Source: Streptomyces sp. NBC_01294 (GTDB lineage Bacteria; Actinomycetota; Actinomycetes; Streptomycetales; Streptomycetaceae). Taken from it: a stretch of DNA of 64,000 nucleotides. The translations under genes were made by a program, and so were the position numbers. Position 1 is the first letter of the stretch; each line of letters begins with the position of its first letter. Positions 1-8,987 of this stretch are shown here, piece after piece. The stretch covers positions 3,909,001 through 3,973,000 of the forward strand of contig NZ_CP108423.1 of NCBI RefSeq assembly GCF_035917235.1, in the 5' to 3' direction. A model generated the notes under the pieces. That model saw only the letters and a list, made by a program, of their open reading frames with translations, made no database searches and was not told the DNA's origin.

Positions 1-402
1 GCGGTGGAACGGGCCGTCGCGGCGGCCGGGCCCGGCGCCTCGGTCCGGGTGATCCGGGACGCGGTGGTGCTCACCGACCGGCGCCGCCTGGACCGGATCC
101 TGGCCAACCTGCTGGCCAACGCCCACAAGCACGGCCGCCCGCCCGTCGAGGTGACCGTGGAGGGCCCGGTGGTGGCGGTCCGCGACCACGGGCCCGGGTA
201 CCCGCCCGAGCTGATCGAGCAGGGCCCGCAGCGCTTCCGCACCGGGGACCCGGGACGCGGGCGCGGCCACGGGCTGGGGCTCACGATCGTGGTGGGGCAG
301 GCGGCGGTGCTGGAGATCGCGCTGAGCTTCGCCAACGCGCCGGACGGCGGCGCGCTGACGACGCTCGCTCTTCCCGTCGGGCGGCTGCCGGACGGGAGTT
401 GA
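1..402 (+). CDS. Sensor histidine kinase, C-terminal fragment (5' end outside window)
   Basis: The reading frame is open from the first base, so only about 133 C-terminal residues are present. They form the HATPase_c domain of a two-component kinase: an N box (NLLANAHKHG), a G1 box (DHGPGYP) and a G2 box (GRGHGLGL). This domain binds ATP and phosphorylates the histidine of the missing dimerisation domain. The gene ends just before a parS site. The partner response regulator would be expected upstream, outside the window. The GTG at position 4 is an internal codon rather than a real start. The signal sensed cannot be inferred. Confidence 0.85.
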   Translation, partial: AVERAVAAAGPGASVRVIRDAVVLTDRRRLDRILANLLANAHKHGRPPVEVTVEGPVVAVRDHGPGYPPELIEQGPQRFRTGDPGRGRGHGLGLTIVVGQAAVLEIALSFANAPDGGALTTLALPVGRLPDGS

Positions 403-432
403 CCGCGACGGGCCGATGCTTCACGCGAGCTG

Positions 433-448
433 TGTTTCACGTGAAACA
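433..448. promoter_or_regulatory. parS: parS centromere site
   Basis: A perfect 16-bp palindrome TGTTTCACGTGAAACA lies in the gap between two convergent genes. It matches the bacterial parS consensus bound by ParB, including the outer T/A pair. In Streptomyces such sites cluster around oriC and organise the multiple chromosomes segregated at sporulation septation. A second copy of the 14-bp core is at 11718-11731. Confidence 0.9.
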
Positions 449-465
449 TCGACCCAACAACGGGA

Positions 466-2556
466 TCAGACGCCGATGTTCTTGCCGTCCTTGCGCCAGA
501 CCGAGACGACGGCCGGGCGGACGATCTTGCCGGGGCCGTCGGGCCACACCGACTGCGGCTTCTCGACGGACGCGCCGTCGATCTCGCCCGGGTGCTGGAC
601 GGCGACCAGGACGCGCTTGTCCTGGATGACCGGGCCGCAGGTCTCGGCGCCGCGCGGCACCGTCAGGAACTGCTTCAGCTCACCGCGGCGCTCACCGGCC
701 GTCGCGACGCCGAACAGGCCGTCGTGGGAGCCGAGCTGGTTGCCGTCCGTGGAGATCCACAGGTTGCCGTGCGGGTCGAAGGCCACGTTGTCCGGGCAGG
801 AGATCGGGCTGACCTTGTCCTTCGGGAAGCCCGCGAAGTAGGTCGCCGGGTCGTTCGGGTCGCCCGCGACCAGGAAGAGCCGCCAGGCGAAGCCGTCGCC
901 GGCCGGGTCGTCGAAGTTCTCGGCGAGCTCCAGGATCTGGCCGTGCTTGTTCAGGTTGCGCGGGTTGGCCTCGGTCGCCCCCTCCGCCTTGCCGGGCTTG
1001 CCGCGGTCGGTGTTGTTCGTCAGCGCGACGTAGACGCGGCCGGTGCGCGGGGAGGGCTCGACGTCCTCGGGGCGGTCCATCTTGGTGGCGCCCACCTTGT
1101 CGGCGGCCTGGCGTGTGAAGACGTACACCTCGTCGGCGGTCATGCCCTCGACGTGCGAGACGTTGCCGGTGGCGAGCTTGATCCACACGCCGGAGCCGTC
1201 GAACTCACCGTCGGTGGGGAGCTTGCCGGAGCCGTCGAGCTCGGCGGCCGGGGAGTCGCCGGTGAGCTTCGCGACGTAGAGGGTGCCCTCGTCGAGCAGC
1301 GTGAGGTTGTGCTCCTTCGCCGCGCGCGAATTGCCCTTCTTCATCTGCTTCGACGAGACGAACTTGTAGAAGTAGTCGAAGCGCTCGTCGTCGCCCATGT
1401 AGACGACCGGACGGCCGTCCTCGGTCAGGCGGGGCTGCGCGGCCTCGTGCTTGAAGCGGCCGAGCGCGGTGCGCTTGCGCGGGACGGAGTTCACGTCGTA
1501 CGGGTCCAGCTCGACGACCCAGCCGTGGCGGTGGGACTCGTTGGGCTCCTGGGCCACGTCGAAGCGCTTGTCGAACCGCTCCCACTTGCGCTCGGTGGCG
1601 CCGGTGGTCATGCCGTAGCGCTTCAGACGGGCGGCCTGGACGGGTTCGGTGACCTGGCCGGCGTTGCCGAAGTACTGGTTGAAGTTCTCCTCGCCGTGCA
1701 GGGTGGTGCCCCACGGGGTCGTGCCGCCGGCGCAGTTGTTGAGGGTGCCGAGCACCTTCGTGCCGGAGGGGTCGACCGAGGTCTTCAGCAGGGCGCTGCC
1801 CGCGGCCGGACCGGTCATCCGGAACTCGCTGGTGGCGGTCAGACGGCGGTTGAGGTGGTGGCGGCTCACCGCGGTCAGCTTGCCGCTGCGGTGGTCCTCC
1901 TGGACGACGACCACGGACAGGCCGTGCGCGGCCCAGGCGATCTCGACCTGCTCGCGGGTCGGGTTGGCCGGGTCGTACGCCTTGAACATGAGGTGCTCGT
2001 CGGTGTACTCGTGGTTGGCCACGAGCAGCTGCTGGCGCTCGTAGTCGCCACCGAGCGGGAGCAGGCTCAGGAAGTCGTTGTTGTAGCCGAACTGACCGGC
2101 CTGCGCGGCAGCGGTCTGCTTGTCGGGGTTGAAGCCCGGGGCGCCCTTGACGATCGGGTCGCCCCAGCGGATCACGACATTCTGGTCGTGGCCCTCGGGG
2201 ACGGTGACCTTGTCGTCGGTGTTCGGCGCGACGGACTTGAAGCGCAGACCACGGGCGGCCTCGCCGTTCTTGCCGGCGCGGGCGGCGTCGGCCTCGCCGG
2301 CGGGGGTGGCGCTGGCGGTCTGGCCCGGGCCGCTGAGGGCCACGGCGGTACCAGCGGCGGTGGCGACCGTCACGACGGCGGCGGAACGCAGCATCGAGCG
2401 GCGGGAGTAGGCGCGGGCTATGACGTCGCCGACGTACTCGTTGTCGCTTGTGTTCGGCACCTCGTGGAAGCAGGCGTCGCCACAGCGGTAACGACAGGTG
2501 AGAGCGGACCGGCCGCTCCCATGCGGGTTGCCGATGAACGGCAGAAGCTTGCGCAC
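466..2556 (-). CDS. PhoX-family (DUF839) alkaline phosphatase, Tat-exported
   Basis: A secreted phosphatase/phosphodiesterase of the PhoX family, which in characterised members uses Ca and Fe to release phosphate from organic esters outside the cell. The protein is about 696 aa. Near residue 50 an RRSMLRSAA segment followed by an Ala-rich hydrophobic stretch looks like a Tat signal placed after an N-terminal extension. Phosphatase-typical segments follow, such as VVIRWGDP, LVANHEYT and NNDFLSLLPL. The GTG start at 2554-2556 is chosen because GGAGGAC lies 5 bases upstream; an open frame extends to 2676 without an RBS. A PHO box lies about 95 bases upstream. The gene converges on the histidine kinase gene with the parS site between them. 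Confidence 0.85.
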   Translation of the reverse strand: MRKLLPFIGNPHGSGRSALTCRYRCGDACFHEVPNTSDNEYVGDVIARAYSRRSMLRSAAVVTVATAAGTAVALSGPGQTASATPAGEADAARAGKNGEAARGLRFKSVAPNTDDKVTVPEGHDQNVVIRWGDPIVKGAPGFNPDKQTAAAQAGQFGYNNDFLSLLPLGGDYERQQLLVANHEYTDEHLMFKAYDPANPTREQVEIAWAAHGLSVVVVQEDHRSGKLTAVSRHHLNRRLTATSEFRMTGPAAGSALLKTSVDPSGTKVLGTLNNCAGGTTPWGTTLHGEENFNQYFGNAGQVTEPVQAARLKRYGMTTGATERKWERFDKRFDVAQEPNESHRHGWVVELDPYDVNSVPRKRTALGRFKHEAAQPRLTEDGRPVVYMGDDERFDYFYKFVSSKQMKKGNSRAAKEHNLTLLDEGTLYVAKLTGDSPAAELDGSGKLPTDGEFDGSGVWIKLATGNVSHVEGMTADEVYVFTRQAADKVGATKMDRPEDVEPSPRTGRVYVALTNNTDRGKPGKAEGATEANPRNLNKHGQILELAENFDDPAGDGFAWRLFLVAGDPNDPATYFAGFPKDKVSPISCPDNVAFDPHGNLWISTDGNQLGSHDGLFGVATAGERRGELKQFLTVPRGAETCGPVIQDKRVLVAVQHPGEIDGASVEKPQSVWPDGPGKIVRPAVVSVWRKDGKNIGV

Positions 2557-2614
2557 GAGTGTCCTCCGAGTAGCTGCGTGGGCGCCGACAACGTGTCGGA
2601 ACAATCCAGCCGCG

Positions 2615-2669
2615 ACGCTAGGCCCGGGTTGCGCCGAAGCGGCGGCGCGGGGATGAACGGTCGGTGAAC
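2615..2669 (-). promoter_or_regulatory. PHO box and -10 of the PhoX gene
   Basis: Reading leftwards, two direct repeat units GTTCACC and GTTCATC are spaced with an 11-base period (2652-2669), the arrangement bound by PhoP in Streptomyces. A -10-like TAGCGT is at 2615-2620, between the box and the GTG start. This predicts induction under phosphate limitation. The promoter position itself is inferred. Confidence 0.7.
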
Positions 2670-2850
2670 CCGGCACGTCGGTGCGGCAGTTCGCGGGCGG
2701 TGTGGGTGCCTTTGGGAGCCGGACGCCACGAAAGGCGCCCCTGCCGAAGATCCAGCCGGGCGGCCGATAACCTTACGTGTCCACTCTGGGCAGGGATCAT
2801 CCGCGCAGCACGGACAAATGACGCACGCACTCATGCGAAAGGCCTGGCCC

Positions 2851-4668
2851 ATGGGTATTCGGAGCTTGTTGCGCAAGGTGTTCGGACGGTCTGAAGAACC
2901 CGTTCCGGACACTACGGACGCCCCCTCGGCCGCTGTCCCCAACCAGGCGGAACGTACGCCCCTGGACGTGGCTGCCGAACTGGTGGCGGCGTCCTTCGAC
3001 AACCCCACTGTTCCCCCTCAGTCCGCTCCCCGGGACCGGGAGTCCGGCACGGTCCTCACGGCCCCCGCGCCGGCGGCGGACCCGACGGTGCCGGAAGCCC
3101 GCCGTGCGCCTGCGGCGAAGCCCGGCCCGGACAACCCGTCGCCCGCGACGGAGGCGGAACCGGCTGCCGCCAAGGCGGAGTCGGCTACCGCCGAGACCGC
3201 CCCGAAGGCGGACATTCCGCCCGCTGCGGAGCCCACCACCTCACCGGAGGCGGAGCCGGCTACCGCCGAGGCGCATGACGAGCCTTTGGCAGAACCGGCT
3301 GCCGCCGAGGCCACCGCGCCCGAAACGGAGCCGACTGCCGCCGGGGCGACCACGCCGGAGGCGGACGCCGCCGCTGCGGAGCAGCCCGAGGCCGACACCG
3401 CGCCCGAGGCCGTCGCGCCGCAGGCGCAGGCGGACGAGCCCGCCGCTACCGCGCCCGAGGCGCCGGAGACGGCTGCCGCCGAGGCCATCGCACCCGAAGC
3501 GGAGCCGGCGGCCGCCGAGACGACCGCGCCGGAGGCGCAGGACGAGGCCGCCGCCGAGCCGGTCGCCGCCGAGGCCACCGCGCCGGAGGCGGACACCGCC
3601 CCCGCTGCGGAGCAGCCCGAGGCCGAAGCCGCGCCCGAGGCCACCGCGCCGCAGGCGCAGGACGTTTCTGCGGACGAGCCCGCCACCACGCCGGAGGCGC
3701 AGCCCGAGGCCGAACCGGCGGCGGCCGAAGCCACCGCCGCGGAGCAGTCCGAGGCTGAGAGCGAGGCCGCGGCGCAGGCTGAGGACGAGGCCGTCGTCGA
3801 GCCGGTCGCCGCCGAGGCCACCGCGCCCGAGGCGCAGGACGAGGCCGTCGTCGAGCCGGTCGCCGCCGAGGCCGAGGCCGAGGTCGAGGCCGAGGCCGAG
3901 GTCGAGGTCGAGGTCGAGGCCGAGGCCGAGGTCGAGGTCGAGGCCGAGGCCGAGGTCGAGGTCGAGGCGGAGGCCGACGCCCTGGCCGCGGAGGAGGAGG
4001 CCGCTGACGGGCCCGCGCAGGCGTTGGCCGTCGTGCGGCGGCGCGCGCCCGAGGTCCTCGCCGCGTACAAGGCCGCCGGCCAGGTGCTCCGCGGCAAGGG
4101 CAAGCCCGGGGCGCGCGCGAAGGTGTATCTCGTCCTGGACCGGTCCGGGTCGATGCGCGGGTTCTACAAGGACGGCAGCGCCCAGTACCTCGCCGACCAC
4201 GCCCTCGCCCTCGCCGCGCACCTCGACGACGAGGCGACCGTGCACACCGTGTTCTTCTCCACGGAGGTGGACGGCACCGCCGACCTGTCCCTCGACGGGC
4301 ACGACGGGGCCTGGGTCGAGGCCCGCCACGCCGAGCTCGGCCGGATGGGCCGCACCAGCTACCACGTGGCCGTCGAGGCCGTCCTCGAGCGCTACCAGAA
4401 GGACGGCGGCGAGGGCCCGGCCCTGGTCGTCTTCCAGACGGACGGCGCGCCCGACAACCGCCAGCCCGCCCGGCAGGCCCTGACCGACGCGGCCGGCTCG
4501 GCTCCGGACGTCCACTGGCAGTTCGTCGCCTTCGGCGACCACGATGCCAAGGCCTTCGACTTCCTGCGCAAGCTGGACGCCGAGAACGCCGGCTTCTTCC
4601 ACGCCGGCCCCGCCCCCGCCGAGCTGACCTCCGCCGCCCTCCTCAAGGGCATCCTGGAGCGCTTCTAG
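2851..4668 (+). CDS. von Willebrand factor A domain protein with long Ala/Glu/Pro-rich region
   Basis: The protein is about 605 aa. A short basic N-terminus ([12 protein letters not shown]) leads into roughly 350 residues of low-complexity Ala/Glu/Pro sequence. A C-terminal vWA domain follows with a complete metal-dependent adhesion site: DRSGSM, a Thr in GRTSYH, and QTDGAPD. This resembles the vWA proteins associated with tellurium-resistance (TerD/TerF) clusters, which are intracellular and of unclear function; no ter genes are adjacent. The ATG at 2851 is preferred because GAAAGG precedes it; an earlier ATG at 2818 is possible. There is no signal peptide. A strong terminator shared with aspS follows. 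Confidence 0.75.
   Translation: MGIRSLLRKVFGRSEEPVPDTTDAPSAAVPNQAERTPLDVAAELVAASFDNPTVPPQSAPRDRESGTVLTAPAPAADPTVPEARRAPAAKPGPDNPSPATEAEPAAAKAESATAETAPKADIPPAAEPTTSPEAEPATAEAHDEPLAEPAAAEATAPETEPTAAGATTPEADAAAAEQPEADTAPEAVAPQAQADEPAATAPEAPETAAAEAIAPEAEPAAAETTAPEAQDEAAAEPVAAEATAPEADTAPAAEQPEAEAAPEATAPQAQDVSADEPATTPEAQPEAEPAAAEATAAEQSEAESEAAAQAEDEAVVEPVAAEATAPEAQDEAVVEPVAAEAEAEVEAEAEVEVEVEAEAEVEVEAEAEVEVEAEADALAAEEEAADGPAQALAVVRRRAPEVLAAYKAAGQVLRGKGKPGARAKVYLVLDRSGSMRGFYKDGSAQYLADHALALAAHLDDEATVHTVFFSTEVDGTADLSLDGHDGAWVEARHAELGRMGRTSYHVAVEAVLERYQKDGGEGPALVVFQTDGAPDNRQPARQALTDAAGSAPDVHWQFVAFGDHDAKAFDFLRKLDAENAGFFHAGPAPAELTSAALLKGILERF
3868..3975 (+). repeat. In-frame hexanucleotide repeat GAGGCC/GAGGTC
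   Basis: About 18 tandem 6-base units encode alternating Glu-Ala and Glu-Val inside the vWA gene. Every unit keeps the frame, so copy-number change would lengthen or shorten the acidic linker without disrupting the vWA domain. Confidence 0.85.
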
Positions 4669-4702
4669 GGAAAACGGCCCCTGGGCCGGAGAACGAACGA
4701 CC

Positions 4703-4736
4703 GAAGGGCCCGGGATCATCAGATCCCGGGCCCTTC
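4703..4736. terminator. Bidirectional hairpin terminator
   Basis: A perfect 15-bp stem (GAAGGGCCCGGGATC and its complement) with the four-base loop ATCA sits between the convergent ends of the vWA gene and aspS. Its symmetry suits termination from both sides. Confidence 0.85.
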
Positions 4737-4752
4737 GTCACGACCGGTCCGA

Positions 4753-6570
4753 CTACCGCGCGGCGTCCGGGTGGACGGCCTCGGCGATCGGCTTGGCGTC
4801 GGCCGGCTTCGTCTCGACCGGCTTGCGCAGCGCGATGTTCAGCTCGCGCAGACGGGCCTCCTCCAGCACCGTCGGCGCGCCCATCATCAGGTCCTGCGCG
4901 TTGCCGTTCAGCGGGAAGGCGATCGTCTCGCGGATGTTCGGCTCGTCGGCCAGCAGCATCACGATGCGGTCCACGCCCGGGGCGATGCCACCGTGCGGCG
5001 GGGCGCCCAGGCGGAACGCGCGCAGCATGCCCGCGAACTCGCGCTCGACGGTCTCGGCCTCGTACCCGGCGATCTCGAAGGCCTTCAGCATGACCTCGGG
5101 CTCGTGGTTGCGGATGGCGCCGGAGGACAGCTCGATGCCGTTGCAGACGATGTCGTACTGCCAGGCCAGGATGTCGAGCGGGTCCTTCTCCTCCAGGTCC
5201 TTCATGCCGCCCTGAGGCATGGAGAAGGGGTTGTGGGAGAAGTCGATCTTGCCGGTCTCCTCGTCCTTCTCGTACATCGGGAAGTCGACGATCCAGCAGA
5301 AGCGGAAGACGTTCTCCTCGAACTGGCCGGCACGCTTGGCCGCCTCGACGCGAACGCCGGACATGATCTTGGAGACCTCGTCGAAGTCGCCCGCGCCGAA
5401 GAACACGGCGTGGCCGGGGACCAGGCCCAGGCGCTCGGTGAGGACCTTGAGGTTCTTCTCGGTGAGGAACTTGGCGATCGGGCCGGTCAGCCCGCCGTCC
5501 TCGCCCACCCGCACCCAGGCCAGGCCCTTGGCGCCCAGCGAGATCGCGTACTCGCCGAGGCCGTCGAAGAACTTGCGCGGCTGCGCGGCGGTGTCCGGGA
5601 CGGCCAGGGCGCGCACGTGCTTGCCGGCGAACGCCTTGAACTCCGAGCCCTCGAACACGTCGGTGATGTCGACGAGCTCCAGCTTGGCGCGCAGGTCGGG
5701 CTTGTCGTTGCCGTACTTCAGCATCGACTCGCGGAACGGGATCCGCGGGAACGGCGAGGTGACCTCGCGACCGTTGCCGAACTCGGTGAAGAGCTCGGTC
5801 ATCAGGCGCTCGATCGGCTGGAAGACGTCCTCCTGCTCGACGAAGGACATCTCCACGTCGAGCTGGTAGAACTCGCCCGGCGAACGGTCGGCGCGGGCGT
5901 CCTCGTCGCGGAAGCAGGGCGCGATCTGGAAGTAGCGGTCGAAGCCGGAGATCATCAGCAGCTGCTTGAACTGCTGCGGGGCCTGCGGCAGGGCGTAGAA
6001 CCTGCCCGGGTTCAGGCGGGACGGCACCACGAAGTCACGGGCGCCCTCGGGGGAGGTCGCGGTGAGGATCGGGGTCGCCATCTCGTTGAAGCCGAGGGCC
6101 ACCATCTTGTGACGGATCGCGGCGATCACGGCCGAGCGCAGCATGATGTTGCGGTGCATGCGCTCGCGGCGCAGGTCGAGGAAGCGGTACTCCAGGCGCC
6201 GCTCCTCGTTCACACCGTCGTCGGTGTTGATCGTGAAGGGCAGCGGGGCGGCCGCGCCGAGCACCTCGACCTCGGCGACCTCGATCTCGATCTCGCCGGT
6301 CGGCAGCTCCGGGTTGACGTTGTCCGCGCCGCGGGAGACGACCTTGCCGTCGATGCGGACGACCGTCTCCTTCGTGACGCTGCTCAGCGCCTCGTTGGCG
6401 GCGGTGCCGGGCCGGGCGACCAGCTGCGTGATGCCGTAGTGGTCCCGCAGATCGATGAAGAGGATGCCGCCCAGGTCTCGACGGTTGTGCAGCCAGCCGC
6501 TCAGTCGGACGTCGGCGGCGACGTCAGAGGCGCGGAGCTCGCCGCAGGTGTGGGACCTGTACCGATGCAT
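4753..6570 (-). CDS. aspS: Aspartyl-tRNA synthetase
   Basis: Class II aminoacyl-tRNA synthetase that charges tRNA-Asp, cytoplasmic and essential. The protein is 605 aa, the normal bacterial length. The order is: N-terminal OB-fold anticodon-binding domain (RLSGWLHNRRDLGG, FIDLRDHYG), class II core with motif 2-type region (FRDEDARADRSPGEF), the bacterial GAD insertion, and C-terminal motif 3 (GGIAPGVDRIVML). An Ala/Pro-rich tail follows. The start MHRYRSHTCGELRAS is the family's usual N-terminus. A TTGAAT / TAGAAC promoter ends only about 10 bases before the ATG and no clear ribosome site is visible, so the mRNA may be nearly leaderless. It is divergent from the SpoIIE-type phosphatase gene. 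Confidence 0.97.
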   Translation of the reverse strand: MHRYRSHTCGELRASDVAADVRLSGWLHNRRDLGGILFIDLRDHYGITQLVARPGTAANEALSSVTKETVVRIDGKVVSRGADNVNPELPTGEIEIEVAEVEVLGAAAPLPFTINTDDGVNEERRLEYRFLDLRRERMHRNIMLRSAVIAAIRHKMVALGFNEMATPILTATSPEGARDFVVPSRLNPGRFYALPQAPQQFKQLLMISGFDRYFQIAPCFRDEDARADRSPGEFYQLDVEMSFVEQEDVFQPIERLMTELFTEFGNGREVTSPFPRIPFRESMLKYGNDKPDLRAKLELVDITDVFEGSEFKAFAGKHVRALAVPDTAAQPRKFFDGLGEYAISLGAKGLAWVRVGEDGGLTGPIAKFLTEKNLKVLTERLGLVPGHAVFFGAGDFDEVSKIMSGVRVEAAKRAGQFEENVFRFCWIVDFPMYEKDEETGKIDFSHNPFSMPQGGMKDLEEKDPLDILAWQYDIVCNGIELSSGAIRNHEPEVMLKAFEIAGYEAETVEREFAGMLRAFRLGAPPHGGIAPGVDRIVMLLADEPNIRETIAFPLNGNAQDLMMGAPTVLEEARLRELNIALRKPVETKPADAKPIAEAVHPDAAR

Positions 6571-6580
6571 CAGTCATCCA

Positions 6581-6608
6581 GTTCTACGCGATACCAGGGT
6601 GGATTCAA
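6581..6608 (-). promoter_or_regulatory. Candidate promoter of aspS
   Basis: On the minus strand TTGAAT (6603-6608) and TAGAAC (6581-6586) are separated by 16 bases, resembling a housekeeping sigma promoter. Transcription would begin within a few bases of the aspS ATG at 6570. Confidence 0.45.
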
Positions 6609-6727
6609 CCGTCCCAAGGTTACCGTCCGGGATGGTCACGGGTCGGGCACTCCCTCCAGCCTGCGCAAATGCGTCCGGCGGCTGCCCGAACAGGCACGTA
6701 ACGGATATGACCTGTAAAGATGGCCGG

Positions 6728-8965
6728 GTGCGCACCGAGGACGTCCTGGCCGCCATCGCGACGGGCCTGTGGCGGTGGGACAACGCCTCCGGGACGGTCA
6801 CGCTCGACAGCGAGGCCGCCCGGCTCCTCGGGCTGCCCGCCGAGCCCGTGGTGCTGCCGGAGGTCTCCGTACGCTCCCGCTTCCACCCGGTCGACTGGAA
6901 CGAGATCAACGGGATCGTGAACCTGGCCGTGGCCGAGGGCACGCTCGCCGAGGCCCGGCTCAGGATCATGGACGTGGACGGCCGGGTCCTGCGGACCGTG
7001 CGCAGCCGCTCCAAACCGCTGGAGAACCGGTCGGCAGGGGGGTCCCCCCGGACGGAGTCTGGGGGAGGGACCCCGGACTACGAGCTGATCGGCACCATCC
7101 AGGAGATCGCCGAGCCCCAGCCCGGCACCACGGCCGCGCACACCCCCATCACGGGCGACTGGCGGCGCTCCCGTGAGGCCTTCCTGCTGGACGCGGGACG
7201 GGCGCTGGCGGAGGCCCGGTCCACGGCGGAGGTGCTGCGGGTCGCGGCCTCGCTGTCGATGCCGGGCTTCAACCCGGACGGGCTGGCCGTCTTCGGTGTG
7301 GCCGGGGACCGGCTGTCGATCATCGGACACCACGGGCACGATCCGGGGGACGAGGGCCCCTTCACGGACATGCCGCTGGACACCGACTACCCGGCCGCGG
7401 AGGTCGTCCGTACCGGCCGGGCCATCTACCTGCCCACCCCCGAGGACTACAAACGGCGCTTCCCGGCCGCCTGGCCGCTCGCCCAGCGCTTCGACCGGGT
7501 GTCCTGGGCCTTCCTGCCGCTGATCGTGGCCGGGCGGACCATGGGCGCCTGGATGGCCGCGTTCAAGCACCCCGCGTCCTTCTCCCCCGACGAGCGGTCC
7601 GTGCTGACGACCGTGGCCCGGATGCTCGCGCAGGCGCTCCAGCGCGCCGGCGTGGCCGAATCCGAGCGGGAACTCACCACCGGCCTCCAACGGTCGATGA
7701 TGCCGCAGCTCGGCCCGGAGATCCCCGGCATGCGGATCGCGGCCCGGTACGTCCCGACGGGCGGCGGCCTCCAGGTCGGCGGCGACTGGTACGACATGAT
7801 CCCGCTGCCGTCGGGCCGGTTCGCGCTGGTCATCGGCGACGTGCAGGGCCACGACGTCCGGGCGGCCGGCCTGATGGGCCAGCTGCGGATCGCCGTGCGG
7901 GCGTACGCGTCCGAGGGCCACCGCCCGGACGCGGTGCTCTCCCGCGCCTCCCGCTTCCTCGCAGGGCTGTGCTCCTCGCACGAGTCCGACCCGTACGAGG
8001 GCGCCGACGTCGACGCGGACTTCCAGAGCCCGCGGTTCGCGACCTGCCTGTACGTGGAGTGCGACCCGAAGACCGGCATGCTGGAGGTGGCCCGCGCCGG
8101 CCACCCCGACCCCGCGATCCGGATGACGGACGGCACCGTCATGATGCGCCCCACCGCGGGCGGACTCCCCCTCGGGATCGTCCCCGACACCGACTACCCC
8201 ACCACCCGGTTCACCCTGGAACCCGGCGAGACGATGATGCTCTGCACCGACGGCCTCATCGAGACCGGCGGGCACGACCTGGACACCGGCTGGGCGCGGC
8301 TGCGCACGGTCCTGGAGTCGGACACGCACCTGCCCGAGGGCGGCCAGGGCGGCCAAGGCGCCGGGCAGTTCGAGGCACCGCACCTCGAAAGACTGGCCGA
8401 CCTGCTGGTCCAGGCCGTGCACGGACCGTCCTCGCACCACACCACCGGCCCGCTGGCCGACCGGCGCGAGGACGACATAGCCGTGGTGCTGCTGTGCCGC
8501 GAGGGCGAGGGCTGCGGCTGCGGCACCCCGCTGCTGCACCCGGCCCGCCCCGCGCGCCGCACGGTACTGACGGTGGCCCAGGCGGAACCGGAACGGATCG
8601 CGGGCGCCCGCCGGCAGATCCGCGAGCTGCTGCACGACTGGGCCGACGCCGACCAGGTCGACTCGGCGGTGCTGATGGTCTCCGAGATGGTGACGAACGT
8701 ACTGACGCACACCGACGGCGACGCGCTGCTGGTCGCGGAGGCGGTGGGCGAGCTGGGCGTGCGGCGGCTGCGCATCGAGGTCGCGGACTCCAGCGACGAG
8801 CTCCCGCACAAGCGGCACCCGGGCGAGATGTCGTCCAGCGGCCGCGGGGTGCTGCTGATGGAGATGCTGGCCGACGGCTGGGGCGTGGACCCGCGCGGCG
8901 AGGGCAAGTCGATCTGGTTCGAGCTGCACGAACAGGCGAAGGCGGACACCGAACCGGCGCTCTAG
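6728..8965 (+). CDS. SpoIIE-family PP2C phosphatase with PAS, GAF and ATPase domains
   Basis: A multidomain regulator of about 745 aa. It has an N-terminal PAS-like domain (LWRWDN, residues about 1-100) and a GAF domain (about 145-300). A SpoIIE/RsbU-type PP2C Ser/Thr phosphatase domain follows (QVGGDWYDM, VIGDVQGHD and CTDGLIE, metal-ligand Asp residues present). A C-terminal HATPase_c_2 domain of the anti-sigma kinase type ends it (VSEMVTNVLTH, GRGVLLMEML). Such fusions both phosphorylate and dephosphorylate anti-sigma antagonists in sigma-B-like partner-switching; the partner is not in this window. The GTG at 6728 is chosen by resemblance to homologues; an in-frame ATG at 6707 is an alternative. 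A palindromic repeat is inserted in frame between PAS and GAF (7037-7074). Confidence 0.88.
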   Translation: MRTEDVLAAIATGLWRWDNASGTVTLDSEAARLLGLPAEPVVLPEVSVRSRFHPVDWNEINGIVNLAVAEGTLAEARLRIMDVDGRVLRTVRSRSKPLENRSAGGSPRTESGGGTPDYELIGTIQEIAEPQPGTTAAHTPITGDWRRSREAFLLDAGRALAEARSTAEVLRVAASLSMPGFNPDGLAVFGVAGDRLSIIGHHGHDPGDEGPFTDMPLDTDYPAAEVVRTGRAIYLPTPEDYKRRFPAAWPLAQRFDRVSWAFLPLIVAGRTMGAWMAAFKHPASFSPDERSVLTTVARMLAQALQRAGVAESERELTTGLQRSMMPQLGPEIPGMRIAARYVPTGGGLQVGGDWYDMIPLPSGRFALVIGDVQGHDVRAAGLMGQLRIAVRAYASEGHRPDAVLSRASRFLAGLCSSHESDPYEGADVDADFQSPRFATCLYVECDPKTGMLEVARAGHPDPAIRMTDGTVMMRPTAGGLPLGIVPDTDYPTTRFTLEPGETMMLCTDGLIETGGHDLDTGWARLRTVLESDTHLPEGGQGGQGAGQFEAPHLERLADLLVQAVHGPSSHHTTGPLADRREDDIAVVLLCREGEGCGCGTPLLHPARPARRTVLTVAQAEPERIAGARRQIRELLHDWADADQVDSAVLMVSEMVTNVLTHTDGDALLVAEAVGELGVRRLRIEVADSSDELPHKRHPGEMSSSGRGVLLMEMLADGWGVDPRGEGKSIWFELHEQAKADTEPAL
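7037..7074 (+). repeat. Palindromic GGTCCCCCC...GGGGGAGGGACC element inside the phosphatase gene
   Basis: Arms GGGGTCCC and GGGACCCC flank a purine/pyrimidine-rich centre, as in the dispersed hairpin element found many times in Streptomyces genomes. Here it lies in frame and encodes a Gly/Ser-rich linker. Confidence 0.6.
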
Positions 8966-8987
8966 CCCGGGGCGGGCGCGGCGGACC

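Noticed and set aside
592..2667. Long plus-strand open frame opposite the PhoX gene
   Set aside because: Antisense shadow. The minus-strand frame has a Tat signal, phosphatase motifs, an RBS and a PHO box, while the plus frame has only Val/Arg/Gly-rich composition.
3104..4483. Arg/Pro-rich frame within the vWA gene
   Set aside because: Frame-shifted reading of the GAGGCC-type repeat; no start site or motif.
4771..6717. 648-residue plus-strand open frame
   Set aside because: Antisense shadow of aspS, whose protein sequence is unmistakable.
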